A stretch of DNA of 64,000 nt from RSA9 sp036381195 (GCA_036381195.1 DASVDH010000127.1:68645-132644), one strand, 5' to 3'; positions 42,855 through 51,772 are shown, counted from the first letter of the stretch. The notes: generated by a model not told the origin, from the letters alone. Translations and numbers: made by a program.

Positions 42855-44030
42855 TCACGCGCCGAGTGCGCGGACCACCTGCTCGAGGGCCGCGCGGTCT
42901 GGCACGCTGCCCTGCGCGATGCGCGCCGAGCCGCCGCCACGCCCGCCCGCCGCGGCCAGCGCCGCCTTGAGCGCCGCGCCAGCGTTCACGCCCGAATCCT
43001 CGGATGCCGCGAGCAGCAGGGCGGGCGGATCATCGACCGTTGCGACGAGCACGGCTTTCGGCAGCGCGGCGAACGCGTGCGCGAGTGCGCGGAACTCCTC
43101 GAGCCCGCCGGCGGCGCGCCGTTCGAAGACCCGGCGCACGCCGTCCGCGCCCGGCTGCGCCCGCTCGTAGAGCGCCCGTGCGCGGAAGCCGGCCAGCTCC
43201 TCTTCGGCGCGTCGGAGCGACGCGCGCAGCTCGCGCTCCCGCTCCCGCAGGCCGGCCACCAGCTCCGGCAGCTCCTCGGGCCGCGCGGAGGAGTCGAGCG
43301 CCAGCCGCTGGAGCAACACGCGATCCGCACGCGCGCCGCGGATGGCGCGGCGGCCGCAGAGGAACTCCACCCGCGCGTTGCCGCGCACCCGCTCGACGCC
43401 GCGGATCAGCACCGGGCCGATCTCCGCCGTGCCGCGCACGTGCGTTCCGCCGCACGCGCTGCGGTCCACGCCGTCGATCGTGACGATGCGGAGCACGCCG
43501 CTGCGCGCGGGCACCTTGCGGAGCGTGCTCGCCGCCTGCGCCGCGTCCTCGTAGGTCACGGTCACGGCGCGGCCCTCCCACACCAGCTCGTTGGCGCGCA
43601 TCTCCGCCGCCGTCACCTGCTCCTCCTCGAGCGAGGGCGCCGCCAGGTCCAGCGTGGACGACTCGGCGCCGAAGTGCACGCTCGTCGTCTCGAGGCCGTA
43701 CAGCTCCACGAACACCGCGGAGAGCAGGTGCTGCCCCGTGTGCTGCTGCATGTGGTCGAAGCGCCGCTCCGAGTCGACGCGGCCCTCCACCCGCGCGCCC
43801 GCGGCCAGCGACGCCGGCTCCGCCAGCACGTGCGCGATCCGTTCGCCCTCGTCCACCACGTCCACCACGCGCACGCCGGCCAGCTCGCCCGTGTCGTGCG
43901 GCTGCCCGCCGGACGTGGGATAGAACGCGGTGCGGTCCAGGTACACGCGCCTGCCGCCCTCCGTCACCTCCGTGACGCGCGCGTCGAAGGCGCGGAGGTA
44001 CGCGTCGTCGTAGTAGAGTCTCTTCGTCAT
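42855..44030 (-). CDS. AlaX-type alanyl-tRNA editing protein with DHHA1 domain
   Basis: A 391-residue protein that lacks the catalytic aminoacylation domain of AlaRS and keeps the editing domain plus a C-terminal DHHA1/C-Ala-type domain, so it is a long AlaX. Zinc and active-site motifs are intact: HMQQHTGQHLLS (HxxxH) and CGGTH. The N-terminal YPTSGGQPHDTGEL motif is also conserved. It hydrolyses Ser- or Gly-mischarged tRNA-Ala in trans. ATG at 44030 is the family start. A hexamer repeat array lies 54 bases upstream. Confidence 0.9.
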   Translation of the reverse strand: MTKRLYYDDAYLRAFDARVTEVTEGGRRVYLDRTAFYPTSGGQPHDTGELAGVRVVDVVDEGERIAHVLAEPASLAAGARVEGRVDSERRFDHMQQHTGQHLLSAVFVELYGLETTSVHFGAESSTLDLAAPSLEEEQVTAAEMRANELVWEGRAVTVTYEDAAQAASTLRKVPARSGVLRIVTIDGVDRSACGGTHVRGTAEIGPVLIRGVERVRGNARVEFLCGRRAIRGARADRVLLQRLALDSSARPEELPELVAGLRERERELRASLRRAEEELAGFRARALYERAQPGADGVRRVFERRAAGGLEEFRALAHAFAALPKAVLVATVDDPPALLLAASEDSGVNAGAALKAALAAAGGRGGGSARIAQGSVPDRAALEQVVRALGA

Positions 44031-44084
44031 GGTGCGACAATGTAGCGCGCGCGGGCCCGGCGGCCCACCCCGTGCCGGGCGTTC

Positions 44085-44126
44085 ACGTGTACGAGCACGA
44101 GTACGAGGACGAGTACGAGTACGAGT
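44085..44126 (-). repeat. CGTACT-type hexamer array upstream of AlaX gene
   Basis: Seven tandem hexamers; on the minus strand (sense of the AlaX gene) four ACTCGT units with GCTCGT, CCTCGT and ACACGT variants. A further unit follows out of phase by one base. The array ends 54 bases before the AlaX start and could also serve the divergent gene at 44302. It is related to the arrays at 25236 and 28295. The rest of the 44031-44301 gap holds no recognised gene. Confidence 0.75.
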
Positions 44127-44301
44127 TACGAGCACAGGGACGGGGCCCTAGCGTGCCCTCGGCCCGTGTCGTGCGGCGCGGGTGGGTCGGCCGGGTGGGG
44201 CTGAGGACCGGCGCGGCCCGCCCGCCTCGCGGGTCTCGTCTTCCGCGCCGCGCACCGGCGCCGTACAATGCGCCCGACCCGACCCGCCGAAAGGAGCCGT
44301 C

Positions 44302-46248
44302 ATGATGCGCGCACGCGTTCCCGGACCTCGCCTCCGCTGCGGCGCCGCTCGCGCCGCGCTCGCGCTCGCCGCCGGCCTCGCCCCCGCCCTCGCCCCCGCT
44401 CCCGCCCCGGCCCAGGGGAGGGCAGGGGCGGAGGGCCAGGCCATCGTGCCGCCGCTCGCGCCGCTCGTCGCCGCGCCCGCCAGCGAGCTGCGCGACGTCG
44501 TCGAGCGCTACGCCGCCGACCGCGCCGCGCTGCTCCGCCGCTACGACGCCGAGTACTCGCCCGAGCGCCGGCAGCGGCTCCGCGACTTCTACCAGGCGTG
44601 GCAGGCGCGGCTGCGCGAGCTGGACTTCGATCGCCTCGGCGTCGAAGGCCGCATCGACTACGTGCTCCTCGACCACGAGCTGCGCTACCAGCTCGCGCTG
44701 CTCGACCGCGAAGAGGCGATGCTCGCCGAGATGCAGCCGCTGCTGCCCTTCGCACCCACGATCCTCGCGCTGCACGACGCGCGGCGCCGACGCGAGCCCG
44801 CGGATGCCCGCGCCGCCGCGGACACGCTCGCCGCACTGCTCCGCGCGATCGAACAGGCGCGCGAGGCGGCCGCCGCCCTGGCAGCGCGACCCGCGCCGCA
44901 CGACGGCGCGCGCTCGGCCGCGGCGGGCGGCGATTCGGACCGCACGGCCGCGGCGGGCGCCCGCAAGGCCGCCGCTGCCGCCGGCGCCCGCAAGGCCGCG
45001 AGCGACGACGACGCGCGCGCACGCCGATCGCGCATCGTCGCCTTCCGCGCCGCCAACACGCTCGACGACCTGCGCAACACGCTCCAGCGCTGGCACCGCT
45101 TCCACGCGGGCTACGACCCGCTCTTCACGTGGTGGACTGCGGATCCCTATCGGCGCGTGGACTCCGCCCTCGTCGCCTACGGCAAGGTCCTGCGCCGCGA
45201 CCTCGCCGGCATCCGCGAGGGCGAGCCCGAGCCCATCATCGGCGACCCGATCGGCGCAGCCGGCATGGCCGCGGACCTCGCGCACGAGATGATCCCCTAC
45301 TCGCCCGAGGAGCTGATCAGGATCGCGGAGCGCGAGTTCGCCTGGTGCGAGGCCGAGATGCGCAAGGCCGCCCGCGAGATGGGCTTCGGCGACGACTGGA
45401 AGGCCGCGCTCGAGAAGGTCAAGACGCTGCACGTCCCGCCCGGCCAGCAGCCCACCCTCGTCCGCGACCTCGCCTACGAGGCCGTGGCGTTCGTGAAGGA
45501 ACGCGACCTCGTGACCATCCCGCCGCTCGCCGAGGAGATCTGGCGCATCGAGATGATGTCGCCCGAGCGGCAGCGCGTGGCGCCTTTCTTCCTCGGAGGC
45601 GAGGTCATCCTGGTCTCGTTCCCCACGGACGGCATGAGCCACGAGGAGAAGCTCATGAGCATGCGCGGCAACAACATCCACTTCTCGCGCGCGACGGTCC
45701 ACCACGAGCTGATCCCCGGCCATCACCTCCAGGGCTTCATGACCAGCCGGTACAACTCGCACCGGCGCGTCTTCGCCACGCCGTTCTGGACCGAGGGGTG
45801 GTCGCTGTACTGGGAGATGCTGCTCTGGGACCTCGGCTTCCCGAAGACGCCGGAGGATCGCGTCGGCATGCTCTTCTGGCGCGCTCACCGCGCGGCGCGC
45901 ATCATGTTCTCGCTCGGCGTCCACCTCGGCACGATGACGCCCGACGAGGCCATCGAGTTGCTCGTCGAACGCGTCGGCCACGAGCGCGCGAACGCCGAGG
46001 CCGAGGTCCGCCGCTCGTTCAACGGCACCTACCCGCCCCTCTACCAGGCCGCCTACATGATCGGCGGCCTCCAGATCCGCGCACTGTACAAGGAGCTGGT
46101 CGAGACCGGCCGCGTGACCGCGCGCGAGTTCCACGACGCGATCCTCCGGGGCGGCCGCATGCCCATCGAGATGGTGCGTGCGCGACTCAGGGGCGAGCTG
46201 TTGCCGCGCGACTACACCGCACGCTGGCGCTTCGCGGGCGACCCGTAG
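44302..46248 (+). CDS. DUF885-family metallopeptidase, exported
   Basis: A 648-residue protein with a long Ala/Pro-rich signal peptide (ALALAAGLAPALAPAPAPAQ). The DUF885 body carries the zinc-metallopeptidase signature HHELIPGHHLQG (HExxH-like with the extra His) and a downstream TEGWSLYWE glutamate ligand, as in gluzincin-type enzymes of this family. Between about residues 195 and 240 there is a low-complexity insertion with repeated AGARKAA units. AAGGAG precedes the ATG at 44302. Substrate unknown; family members are thought to be peptidases. Confidence 0.88.
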   Translation: MMRARVPGPRLRCGAARAALALAAGLAPALAPAPAPAQGRAGAEGQAIVPPLAPLVAAPASELRDVVERYAADRAALLRRYDAEYSPERRQRLRDFYQAWQARLRELDFDRLGVEGRIDYVLLDHELRYQLALLDREEAMLAEMQPLLPFAPTILALHDARRRREPADARAAADTLAALLRAIEQAREAAAALAARPAPHDGARSAAAGGDSDRTAAAGARKAAAAAGARKAASDDDARARRSRIVAFRAANTLDDLRNTLQRWHRFHAGYDPLFTWWTADPYRRVDSALVAYGKVLRRDLAGIREGEPEPIIGDPIGAAGMAADLAHEMIPYSPEELIRIAEREFAWCEAEMRKAAREMGFGDDWKAALEKVKTLHVPPGQQPTLVRDLAYEAVAFVKERDLVTIPPLAEEIWRIEMMSPERQRVAPFFLGGEVILVSFPTDGMSHEEKLMSMRGNNIHFSRATVHHELIPGHHLQGFMTSRYNSHRRVFATPFWTEGWSLYWEMLLWDLGFPKTPEDRVGMLFWRAHRAARIMFSLGVHLGTMTPDEAIELLVERVGHERANAEAEVRRSFNGTYPPLYQAAYMIGGLQIRALYKELVETGRVTAREFHDAILRGGRMPIEMVRARLRGELLPRDYTARWRFAGDP

Positions 46249-46292
46249 CCGCCCCGCCCTGGCCCCGCCCCGGGCCGGGGCGAGGGCCCCCG

Positions 46293-46318
46293 CCGCCCGG
46301 GCCCCTCTGCCCGGGCGG
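46293..46318 (+). terminator. Strong GC hairpin after the DUF885 gene
   Basis: 10-bp stem CCGCCCGGGC / GCCCGGGCGG with loop CCCTCT, 45 bases after the stop. A further short stem (CCCCG/CGGGG) lies just before it. No T-tract. Probably a termination/processing hairpin. Confidence 0.55.
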
Positions 46319-46431
46319 GGGCGGCGGACGACCCCGGGGCGCGGGGACGTGACGTGCCCCGGCACCCGGGCAGGGCGAGGGGGTCGGCGGGCGGGCTCCG
46401 CCGGGGTGCTGACGGGCGCGCGGCGGCGGCC

Positions 46432-46482
46432 TTGCGGTTTGTCCGAGAACGGACTATATTGACGCCGACATCCGTATTCGGA
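46432..46482 (+). promoter_or_regulatory. Toxin-antitoxin promoter with palindromic operators
   Basis: TTGCGG (46432-46437) and TATATT (46455-46460) with an exact 17-base spacer form a good sigma-70-type promoter. The spacer holds the dyad GTCCG-AGAA-CGGAC (46441-46454), and a second dyad TCCG-TATT-CGGA lies at 46471-46482, just before the antitoxin start. A third similar element, TCCGTATTGCGGA, sits inside the antitoxin gene (46563-46575). This fits autoregulation by the Xre-type antitoxin. Confidence 0.65.
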
Positions 46483-46489
46483 GCGACCC

Positions 46490-46894
46490 GTGCACTCTCC
46501 CTCCGCCACAGCCACACCGTTGCCGGACCGCGAGACCGCTGGCCCCGCGCTCCGGGCGTTTTTCCGTATTGCGGAGCTGTGGCGCCTCTCCGTGGACGAG
46601 CAGATCCGGCTGCTGGGCAGCCCATCGCGCTCGACGTACTTCAAGTGGAAGAAGGAGGGGGTGAGACAGTTGCCGCGGGACACGCTGGAGCGGATCTCCT
46701 ACATCCTCGGCATCTACAAGGCACTGCAGATCCTGCTGCCGGACCCGGAGGCGGCGGACGCGTGGGTGCGCAAGCCGAACGCGGCGCCGTTGTTCGGGGG
46801 GCGCTCCGCGCTCGAGCGCATGCTTTCCGGCAACGTGGCGGATCTGTACGTGGTCCGGCAGTACCTGGACGCGCAGCTCGGCGGCTGGGCGTAG
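46490..46894 (+). CDS. Xre/MbcA/ParS-type antitoxin
   Basis: A 134-residue antitoxin. An N-terminal helical HTH-like region (ALRAFFRIAELWRLSVDEQI, SRSTYFKWKKEGVRQLPRDT) resembles the Xre-type DNA-binding part, and the C-terminal DUF2384/MbcA part (WVRKPNAAPLFGGRSALERM) would block the toxin active site. GTG start at 46490, GGAG upstream. It precedes the RES-type toxin gene by seven bases, the standard order of MbcTA/Xre-RES modules. Promoter and operator palindromes lie directly upstream. Confidence 0.85.
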   Translation: MHSPSATATPLPDRETAGPALRAFFRIAELWRLSVDEQIRLLGSPSRSTYFKWKKEGVRQLPRDTLERISYILGIYKALQILLPDPEAADAWVRKPNAAPLFGGRSALERMLSGNVADLYVVRQYLDAQLGGWA

Positions 46895-46901
46895 CAAGCT
46901 G

Positions 46902-47612
46902 GTGGAAGCGTTGCTGTTCGACGGCCCGTTCGAGGTGCCGGTCCGACGGGTGCGCTGGGCCCGCGCGATCCGGGTCATCCCGAGCCGCTACCCCCCGGTG
47001 GACCTCTACGCGCGGATCGCGCCGGCGGAGGACTTCGCTGCCCTGGAGGAAGTCGAAGCCCTGACGAACGACCGGCTGCGGGCCGAGGCGGGCGTGCTCG
47101 CGCTGGTCCCGCCGGAGGAGCGCGTGTACGGCCCGGGCTCCGCCTACATCATGGCGCCGTTCGCGCACCCGAACCCGGCGGGCAGCCGGTTCGGGGACGG
47201 GACGTACGGCGTGCTGTACGTGGCGCGGGACCGCGCGACGGCGGTCGCGGAGACGCGCTACCATCGTGCGAGGTTCCTCTCGTACACCAACGAGCCGCCC
47301 ATGGAGATCGAGATGCGCGTCCTGGAGCTGAAGCTCCAGGCCGGGTTGCACGACCTCCGCGGCATGCGCGAGGTGCTGCCCGCGGTCTACGATCCCGATG
47401 ACTACAGTGCCTCGCAGCGGCTGGGCCGGCGGTTGCGGGACGCAGGGTCGTGGGGCGTGGCGTACGACAGCGTGCGGCGCGCGGGCGGCGAGTGCGCCGC
47501 GGTGTTCCGGCCGCGCGCGGTCTCGGAGTGCCGGCAGGCGGAGCACCTGGTGTACGTGTGGGACGGGCGCGAGATCGTGGAGGTCTACGAGAAGCGGCTG
47601 TACAGGCCGTAG
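46902..47612 (+). CDS. RES-domain toxin (NAD+-depleting, MbcT/ParT-like)
   Basis: A 236-residue RES-fold toxin. Conserved residues of the family are visible: the Arg pair in the N-terminal strand, Tyr/Arg in RFGDGTYGVLYVARD, and the Glu of AETRYHRARFLSY. Known homologues degrade NAD+ (MbcT) or ADP-ribosylate Prs (ParT); which applies here cannot be told. Coding start GTG at 46902. Co-transcribed with the antitoxin; the product would be neutralised by that antitoxin. Confidence 0.88.
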   Translation: MEALLFDGPFEVPVRRVRWARAIRVIPSRYPPVDLYARIAPAEDFAALEEVEALTNDRLRAEAGVLALVPPEERVYGPGSAYIMAPFAHPNPAGSRFGDGTYGVLYVARDRATAVAETRYHRARFLSYTNEPPMEIEMRVLELKLQAGLHDLRGMREVLPAVYDPDDYSASQRLGRRLRDAGSWGVAYDSVRRAGGECAAVFRPRAVSECRQAEHLVYVWDGREIVEVYEKRLYRP

Positions 47613-47660
47613 GCGCTCAGGGCGCTTCCGTCCACCGTCCTCACCACGCCGGCCGGCCGA

Positions 47661-48824
47661 TCACGGAGAGGACGCCGCCGGGCAGGCGCCGCGGCACTTC
47701 GCCGCGACCAGGAGGTCCAGCACCTCGAGGTACTCCTCGTGGGTGACGCGGCGGCCTCTGCCGGGGCGGGTCTTGTGCGCGACCACGAGGTCCAGCTCGG
47801 GGACGACGGTGATGTGCTGGCCATAGGCGCCGAGGCCGGTGTACGCGCCCCGGTACACGCCCTCCGCGGCCTCGCCATCGAACACCCACCAGAGATAGCC
47901 GTAACCGAAGCGGCCGCGGCGCCGCTCCGGCGGGTTCATCTCGCTGACGGGCGTGATGGCACGCGTGCTCTCGTGCACCCACTCGCGCGGCACGATCTGG
48001 CGGCCGGCCCAGTTGCCCTCGCGGAGCATCAGGTAGCCGATGCGCGCCATGTCGCGGGTGGAGAGGTGCATGTGGTAGGCGAGATGGATGGACCGCGTGG
48101 TGTCGCCGCTGAGGCGGTGGATCGAGCGGTCGAAGTCCTGCATGCCGATGGGGCGGGCGAGTTCCTCCTCCAGCGCGTCGTAGATGCTCTTGCCGGTGAA
48201 CTGCGTGAAGATGGTGCCGAGCGCGTTGAAGTCCCAGTTGTTGTACAGGTAGTATTCGCCCGGCGCCTTCGAGCCGCGGGGCGGTGCGCTGGCCAGGTCG
48301 TCTCCGCCGTTGGACGCGGGGTGGTAGATGCCCGAGCGCGCGGTGAGCAGGTGGCGCACCGTGGCCTGCCTTTCCCGGTCCGTGAGGCCGCCGCGGTCGT
48401 CGATCCCGAGCTCGGCGAGCGTGGCGTCGAGGTCGACGACGCCGCGGTCCACGTAGATGCCGTAGAGCATGGACAGGACGCTCTTGCGCACGGAGGCGAT
48501 GTAACTGACGGCGGAGACGTCGCCGTACTCCATGAGGACTCGCCCGCCGACGACGGCCATGAAGCCCGTGGTCGCCATGGTCGAGAGCTTCTGGCGCACC
48601 GCCTCGAGCCCGGCGCTGGACCAGCCGACGCTCTCGGGATCCCGGATGCGCTCCCACTCCGCGCCGGGGTATACGGCGCTGGTGGCGGGCGCCGTAGCGA
48701 CCGCCGGCTCGTGGATGGCGGTCGCGGTGCCGCAGCCGACCACGAGGGCGAGGGCGGCCGGCAGGACGATGGACTGGCGGAGGCGCGTGGGGACGCGGAT
48801 GAAGAAGGGTCTCCGGGGCGACAT
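47661..48824 (-). CDS. Lipoprotein serine hydrolase, beta-lactamase fold
   Basis: A 387-residue exported protein with a lipobox (LALVVGCGTA) and beta-lactamase/DD-peptidase fold. Motifs: S-X-X-K in ASVRKSVLSMLYG, Y-X-N in YLYNNWDFNALG and a C-terminal LVVAHKTRPG in place of KTG. It resembles 6-aminohexanoate-dimer hydrolase-type and other class C-like enzymes. ATG at 48824 is chosen as the start of the signal peptide; upstream in-frame residues are not signal-like. Convergent with the toxin gene. Confidence 0.86.
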   Translation of the reverse strand: MSPRRPFFIRVPTRLRQSIVLPAALALVVGCGTATAIHEPAVATAPATSAVYPGAEWERIRDPESVGWSSAGLEAVRQKLSTMATTGFMAVVGGRVLMEYGDVSAVSYIASVRKSVLSMLYGIYVDRGVVDLDATLAELGIDDRGGLTDRERQATVRHLLTARSGIYHPASNGGDDLASAPPRGSKAPGEYYLYNNWDFNALGTIFTQFTGKSIYDALEEELARPIGMQDFDRSIHRLSGDTTRSIHLAYHMHLSTRDMARIGYLMLREGNWAGRQIVPREWVHESTRAITPVSEMNPPERRRGRFGYGYLWWVFDGEAAEGVYRGAYTGLGAYGQHITVVPELDLVVAHKTRPGRGRRVTHEEYLEVLDLLVAAKCRGACPAASSP

Positions 48825-48929
48825 CGCGTTCACCGGGTGCGTGTAGCGGGTGGAGGAAAGCAACGTGGTGGATTCGACAACCGTAGGAATAGCGCCGGGC
48901 GCGGCGCGGCGCAACGTGGGGGGTGCGCG

Positions 48930-50414
48930 GTGAGCGCGGCCGGCTCGTTCCAGCCGGGTCCCGCGGCCGCGGAGCTCGGCGGGCGGGACCGCGCGCTGGC
49001 GCTCGCCGGCGTGCTGGCCGCGCTGCTGCTGTCCGGGCTGGATCAGACGATCGTCGCGACGGCGGGCCCGGCGATCCAGCGCAGCCTGCGAATCCCCGCA
49101 GGACTGTACGCGTGGCTCACGACGGCCTACCTGGTCGCCTCGACGGTGGTGCTGCCGATCTGGGGCAAGCTATCCGACCTGTACGGCCGCAAGCCGGTCC
49201 TGGTCGCGGGCGTGGCGATCTTCCTCGCCGGCTCGCTGCTCGCGGGTCTCTCCCCGGGCACGCTGGTCCTGCTCGTCGCGCGGGCCGTGCAGGGTCTGGG
49301 CGCGGCGTGCCTCTTCACGAGCGCGCTCGCCGTGATCGGCGATCTCTTCCCGCCGCCCCAGCGCGCCAGGTACATGGGGCTGATCGGCGGCGTGATGGGC
49401 GTCTCGAGCGTGATCGGCCCGCTGGCGGGCGGCATCATCACGGACACGCTCGGCTGGAACTGGGTGTTCTTCATCAACCTGCCGATCGGCGGGGTGGCGC
49501 TCTGGTTCATCATCACGCGCATGCCGCGGCTCGGGGCGCGGCGGGGCGACGCGCGCGTGGACGTGGCGGGCGCGGCCTGGCTGCTCGCCGCCGTGGTGCC
49601 GCTCCTCTTCGCGCTGTCAGGGGGCGCGAGCCGGGCCGCGTCCCTCGCGCTGGGCGCCGCAGGCGTAGTCGGGCTCGTCGTGTTCGTCCGGGCCGAGCGG
49701 CGCGCCGAGGATCCCATCCTGGACCTCCGCCTGTTCCGGCGGCGCGAGGTCGTCCTGCCGCTGGCGGCGATGTTCGTGCTGGGCGCCGCGTTCCTGTTCA
49801 GCATGATCTTCCTCCCGCTCTACCTCGTGAACGTGGCGGGCGTCTCGGCCACGGGCGCGGGGCTCACCATGCTCCCGCTCACGCTGGGGATCGTGAGCGG
49901 GAGCGTCGGCAGCGGCCAGCTCGCGAGCCGGGTCGGGCACGCGCGGCGGATCCTGCTCGGCAGCCTGCTGCTCCAGATGCTGGCCTTCGCGCTCATGGGC
50001 TTCCTGCTGCGCCCGGACACCCCCCACGCCGTCGTGACGGCGCTGATGGTGCTGATCGGGCTGGGGATGGGGCCGTCGCTGCCGCTGTTCACGCTGATGG
50101 TGCAGGACGCGGCGGGGGAGGAGAACCTCGGCGTCGCGTCGGCCGGCGCGAGGTTCTCGCGCATGCTCGGCCAGGTGATCGGTGTGACGATGTTCGGCGC
50201 TCTCTTCGCGGCACTGCTCGGCACGCCGCTCGCGCCGGGGGCGGCGGAGGGCGGCGCGGCGGCCACGGCGAACGGCGCGGCGGCCGCTTCCCCGGAGTAC
50301 GCCCGGGCGCTGACCGCCGCGGTCGCGGGGCTCTACCGCGCGGGCATCGGCGTGGTGCTGGTCGGCTTCCTGCTGACGCTGCGCATCCCGGAGCAGCGGC
50401 TGCGGGGCGGGTGA
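48930..50414 (+). CDS. MFS multidrug exporter, DHA2/EmrB-QacA type (14 helices)
   Basis: A 494-residue inner-membrane transporter. Helix 1 has the DHA2 motif SGLDQTIVATAGPAIQ, motif A is GKLSDLYGRKPVL, and motif C is GVMGVSSVIGPLAGGIITDT; about 14 hydrophobic segments can be counted. It would export hydrophobic or cationic compounds driven by H+. GTG at 48930 is preceded by a G-rich ribosome site; the frame has no later start before helix 1. No adaptor gene (EmrA-like) adjoins it. Confidence 0.9.
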   Translation: MSAAGSFQPGPAAAELGGRDRALALAGVLAALLLSGLDQTIVATAGPAIQRSLRIPAGLYAWLTTAYLVASTVVLPIWGKLSDLYGRKPVLVAGVAIFLAGSLLAGLSPGTLVLLVARAVQGLGAACLFTSALAVIGDLFPPPQRARYMGLIGGVMGVSSVIGPLAGGIITDTLGWNWVFFINLPIGGVALWFIITRMPRLGARRGDARVDVAGAAWLLAAVVPLLFALSGGASRAASLALGAAGVVGLVVFVRAERRAEDPILDLRLFRRREVVLPLAAMFVLGAAFLFSMIFLPLYLVNVAGVSATGAGLTMLPLTLGIVSGSVGSGQLASRVGHARRILLGSLLLQMLAFALMGFLLRPDTPHAVVTALMVLIGLGMGPSLPLFTLMVQDAAGEENLGVASAGARFSRMLGQVIGVTMFGALFAALLGTPLAPGAAEGGAAATANGAAAASPEYARALTAAVAGLYRAGIGVVLVGFLLTLRIPEQRLRGG

Positions 50415-50793
50415 GCGCGCCAGCGGGTGCGCTCGCACGCCGCTGACGTCGCACGCGCGTCCGCCGCCCCGGCGCTATCCTCGCCCAACGTTCCCGTCGT
50501 CCCGCGTGTCAGGAAAGAGAGGGGCGACGTCGTCGTTTCACCGCCAGGCGAGTTCCGGGCGTCCGGCCGGGCTCCCCACCAGCGCTCCTCCCGATCGCGC
50601 ATCCGAGCCCGCGCCGGGCGCCCGTTCCGCTCCAACCCGCCGCGCGGCTGCCGGCCCGGCGTCCCGGCAATGCGAAAAGGTTGCGCGGTCGCGCCCGCAT
50701 CGCGAAAGGGTTGCGCAATCGCGCGCCGGGCCCCATTCATACGCCCCCCGCGCGCGACGAGGCGCGTAGCGCGAACGTCATCCGTGATCGGCC
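50415..50793. other. Intergenic region with tandem repeat, upstream of DUF5715-LysM gene
   Basis: 379 bases without a recognised gene. A 30-bp-period tandem pair lies at 50672-50694 and 50702-50724 (GCGAAAAGGTTGCGCGGTCG and its variant, 20 of 23 matching). Confidence 0.5.
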
Positions 50794-51705
50794 ATGCGTG
50801 GAGCCACGGCAGCGACCCTCGTCTCTCTCATCCTCTGTCTCCCCTCCGCAGGAAGTTCGCAGAGCTTACGTGGCTCCCCCGCGTCGCTCACGCGGCAGAA
50901 CAGCCAGGCAAAGCGGCACGACTACACCTACCTCGAACGGCCGGAGGACGTGCGGCGGTTCGTCGAGCTGGGATTGCTGGTGCCCGTCGAGCCCAGCTCG
51001 GCGTTCGAGCTGGCCCGGGTCTCGTTCCCGTACGCCCGGCCCGAGGTGAAGCTGTTCCTGGAACGCCTGGGCAGGCAGTACGAGGCCGCGTGCGGCGAGA
51101 AGCTCGTCGTCACCAGCCTGGTCCGCCCGGTCACGCGCCAGCCGCGCAACGCGGCGGATCGATCGGTGCATCCCACCGGCATGGCGATCGACCTGCGGCG
51201 CAGCCACCGGAGATCGTGCCGCCGCTGGCTCGAGCGGGTGCTGCTGCAGCTCGAGGGGCGCCGCGTGCTCGAGGCGACGCGCGAGCGGCGGCCGCCCCAC
51301 TACCACGTCGCGCTGTTCCCCAAACCCTACCTCCAGTACGTCGTGGCGCTGACGGGCACCGACGCCGCGAGCCTGCTCGCCGCGGCGAACGCCGTGCCGG
51401 CCTCCCGCGCGTCTGCCTCCGCGCGGGAAGGAGTGCGCATGGCGGCGGCCGCGGCTGGCCTGAGCGGCGATGTCACGGCAGAGCACGCGGTGGGGCTGGA
51501 AGACGCGGCGGAAGGCGAAGCGTCCGAGGGCCAGGAGATGGACGGGAGCGACGCCGTGGTGCTCTACCGCGTGCACCGCGGTGACAGTCTGTGGTCCATC
51601 GCCCGCCGCTTCGGCACCACCGTGGCGCGCCTCAAGGAAGAGAACGGGCTGACCTCGTCGAGACTCCTGCCGAAGCAGGTGCTGCGCGTCCCGGTCGAGA
51701 ACTGA
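50794..51705 (+). CDS. DUF5715 family M15-like peptidase with C-terminal LysM domain
   Basis: A 303-residue exported protein: signal peptide (ATLVSLILCLPSAGSSQ), catalytic-type domain with TSLVRPVTRQP, SVHPTGMAIDLRR and RRPPHYHVALFP (putative zinc ligands as in M15-type carboxypeptidases), an Ala-rich linker and a C-terminal LysM (VHRGDSLWSIARRFGTTVAR ... LLPKQVLRVPV) that should bind peptidoglycan. Paralogue of the gene at 27455-28273, which lacks LysM and has a membrane helix instead. No strong ribosome site before ATG 50794. Confidence 0.82.
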   Translation: MRGATAATLVSLILCLPSAGSSQSLRGSPASLTRQNSQAKRHDYTYLERPEDVRRFVELGLLVPVEPSSAFELARVSFPYARPEVKLFLERLGRQYEAACGEKLVVTSLVRPVTRQPRNAADRSVHPTGMAIDLRRSHRRSCRRWLERVLLQLEGRRVLEATRERRPPHYHVALFPKPYLQYVVALTGTDAASLLAAANAVPASRASASAREGVRMAAAAAGLSGDVTAEHAVGLEDAAEGEASEGQEMDGSDAVVLYRVHRGDSLWSIARRFGTTVARLKEENGLTSSRLLPKQVLRVPVEN

Positions 51706-51772
51706 CGCGATTCGGGCAGGCGCGCCGTGCTGCGGGTCCACAGCGGCACGCGCGCGGCGCGCTGGCGGGCTC

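Noticed and set aside
44083..46683. 866-codon open frame on the minus strand opposite the DUF885 peptidase
   Set aside because: The plus strand carries the HHELIPGHH peptidase; the antisense product is low-complexity and has no family signature.
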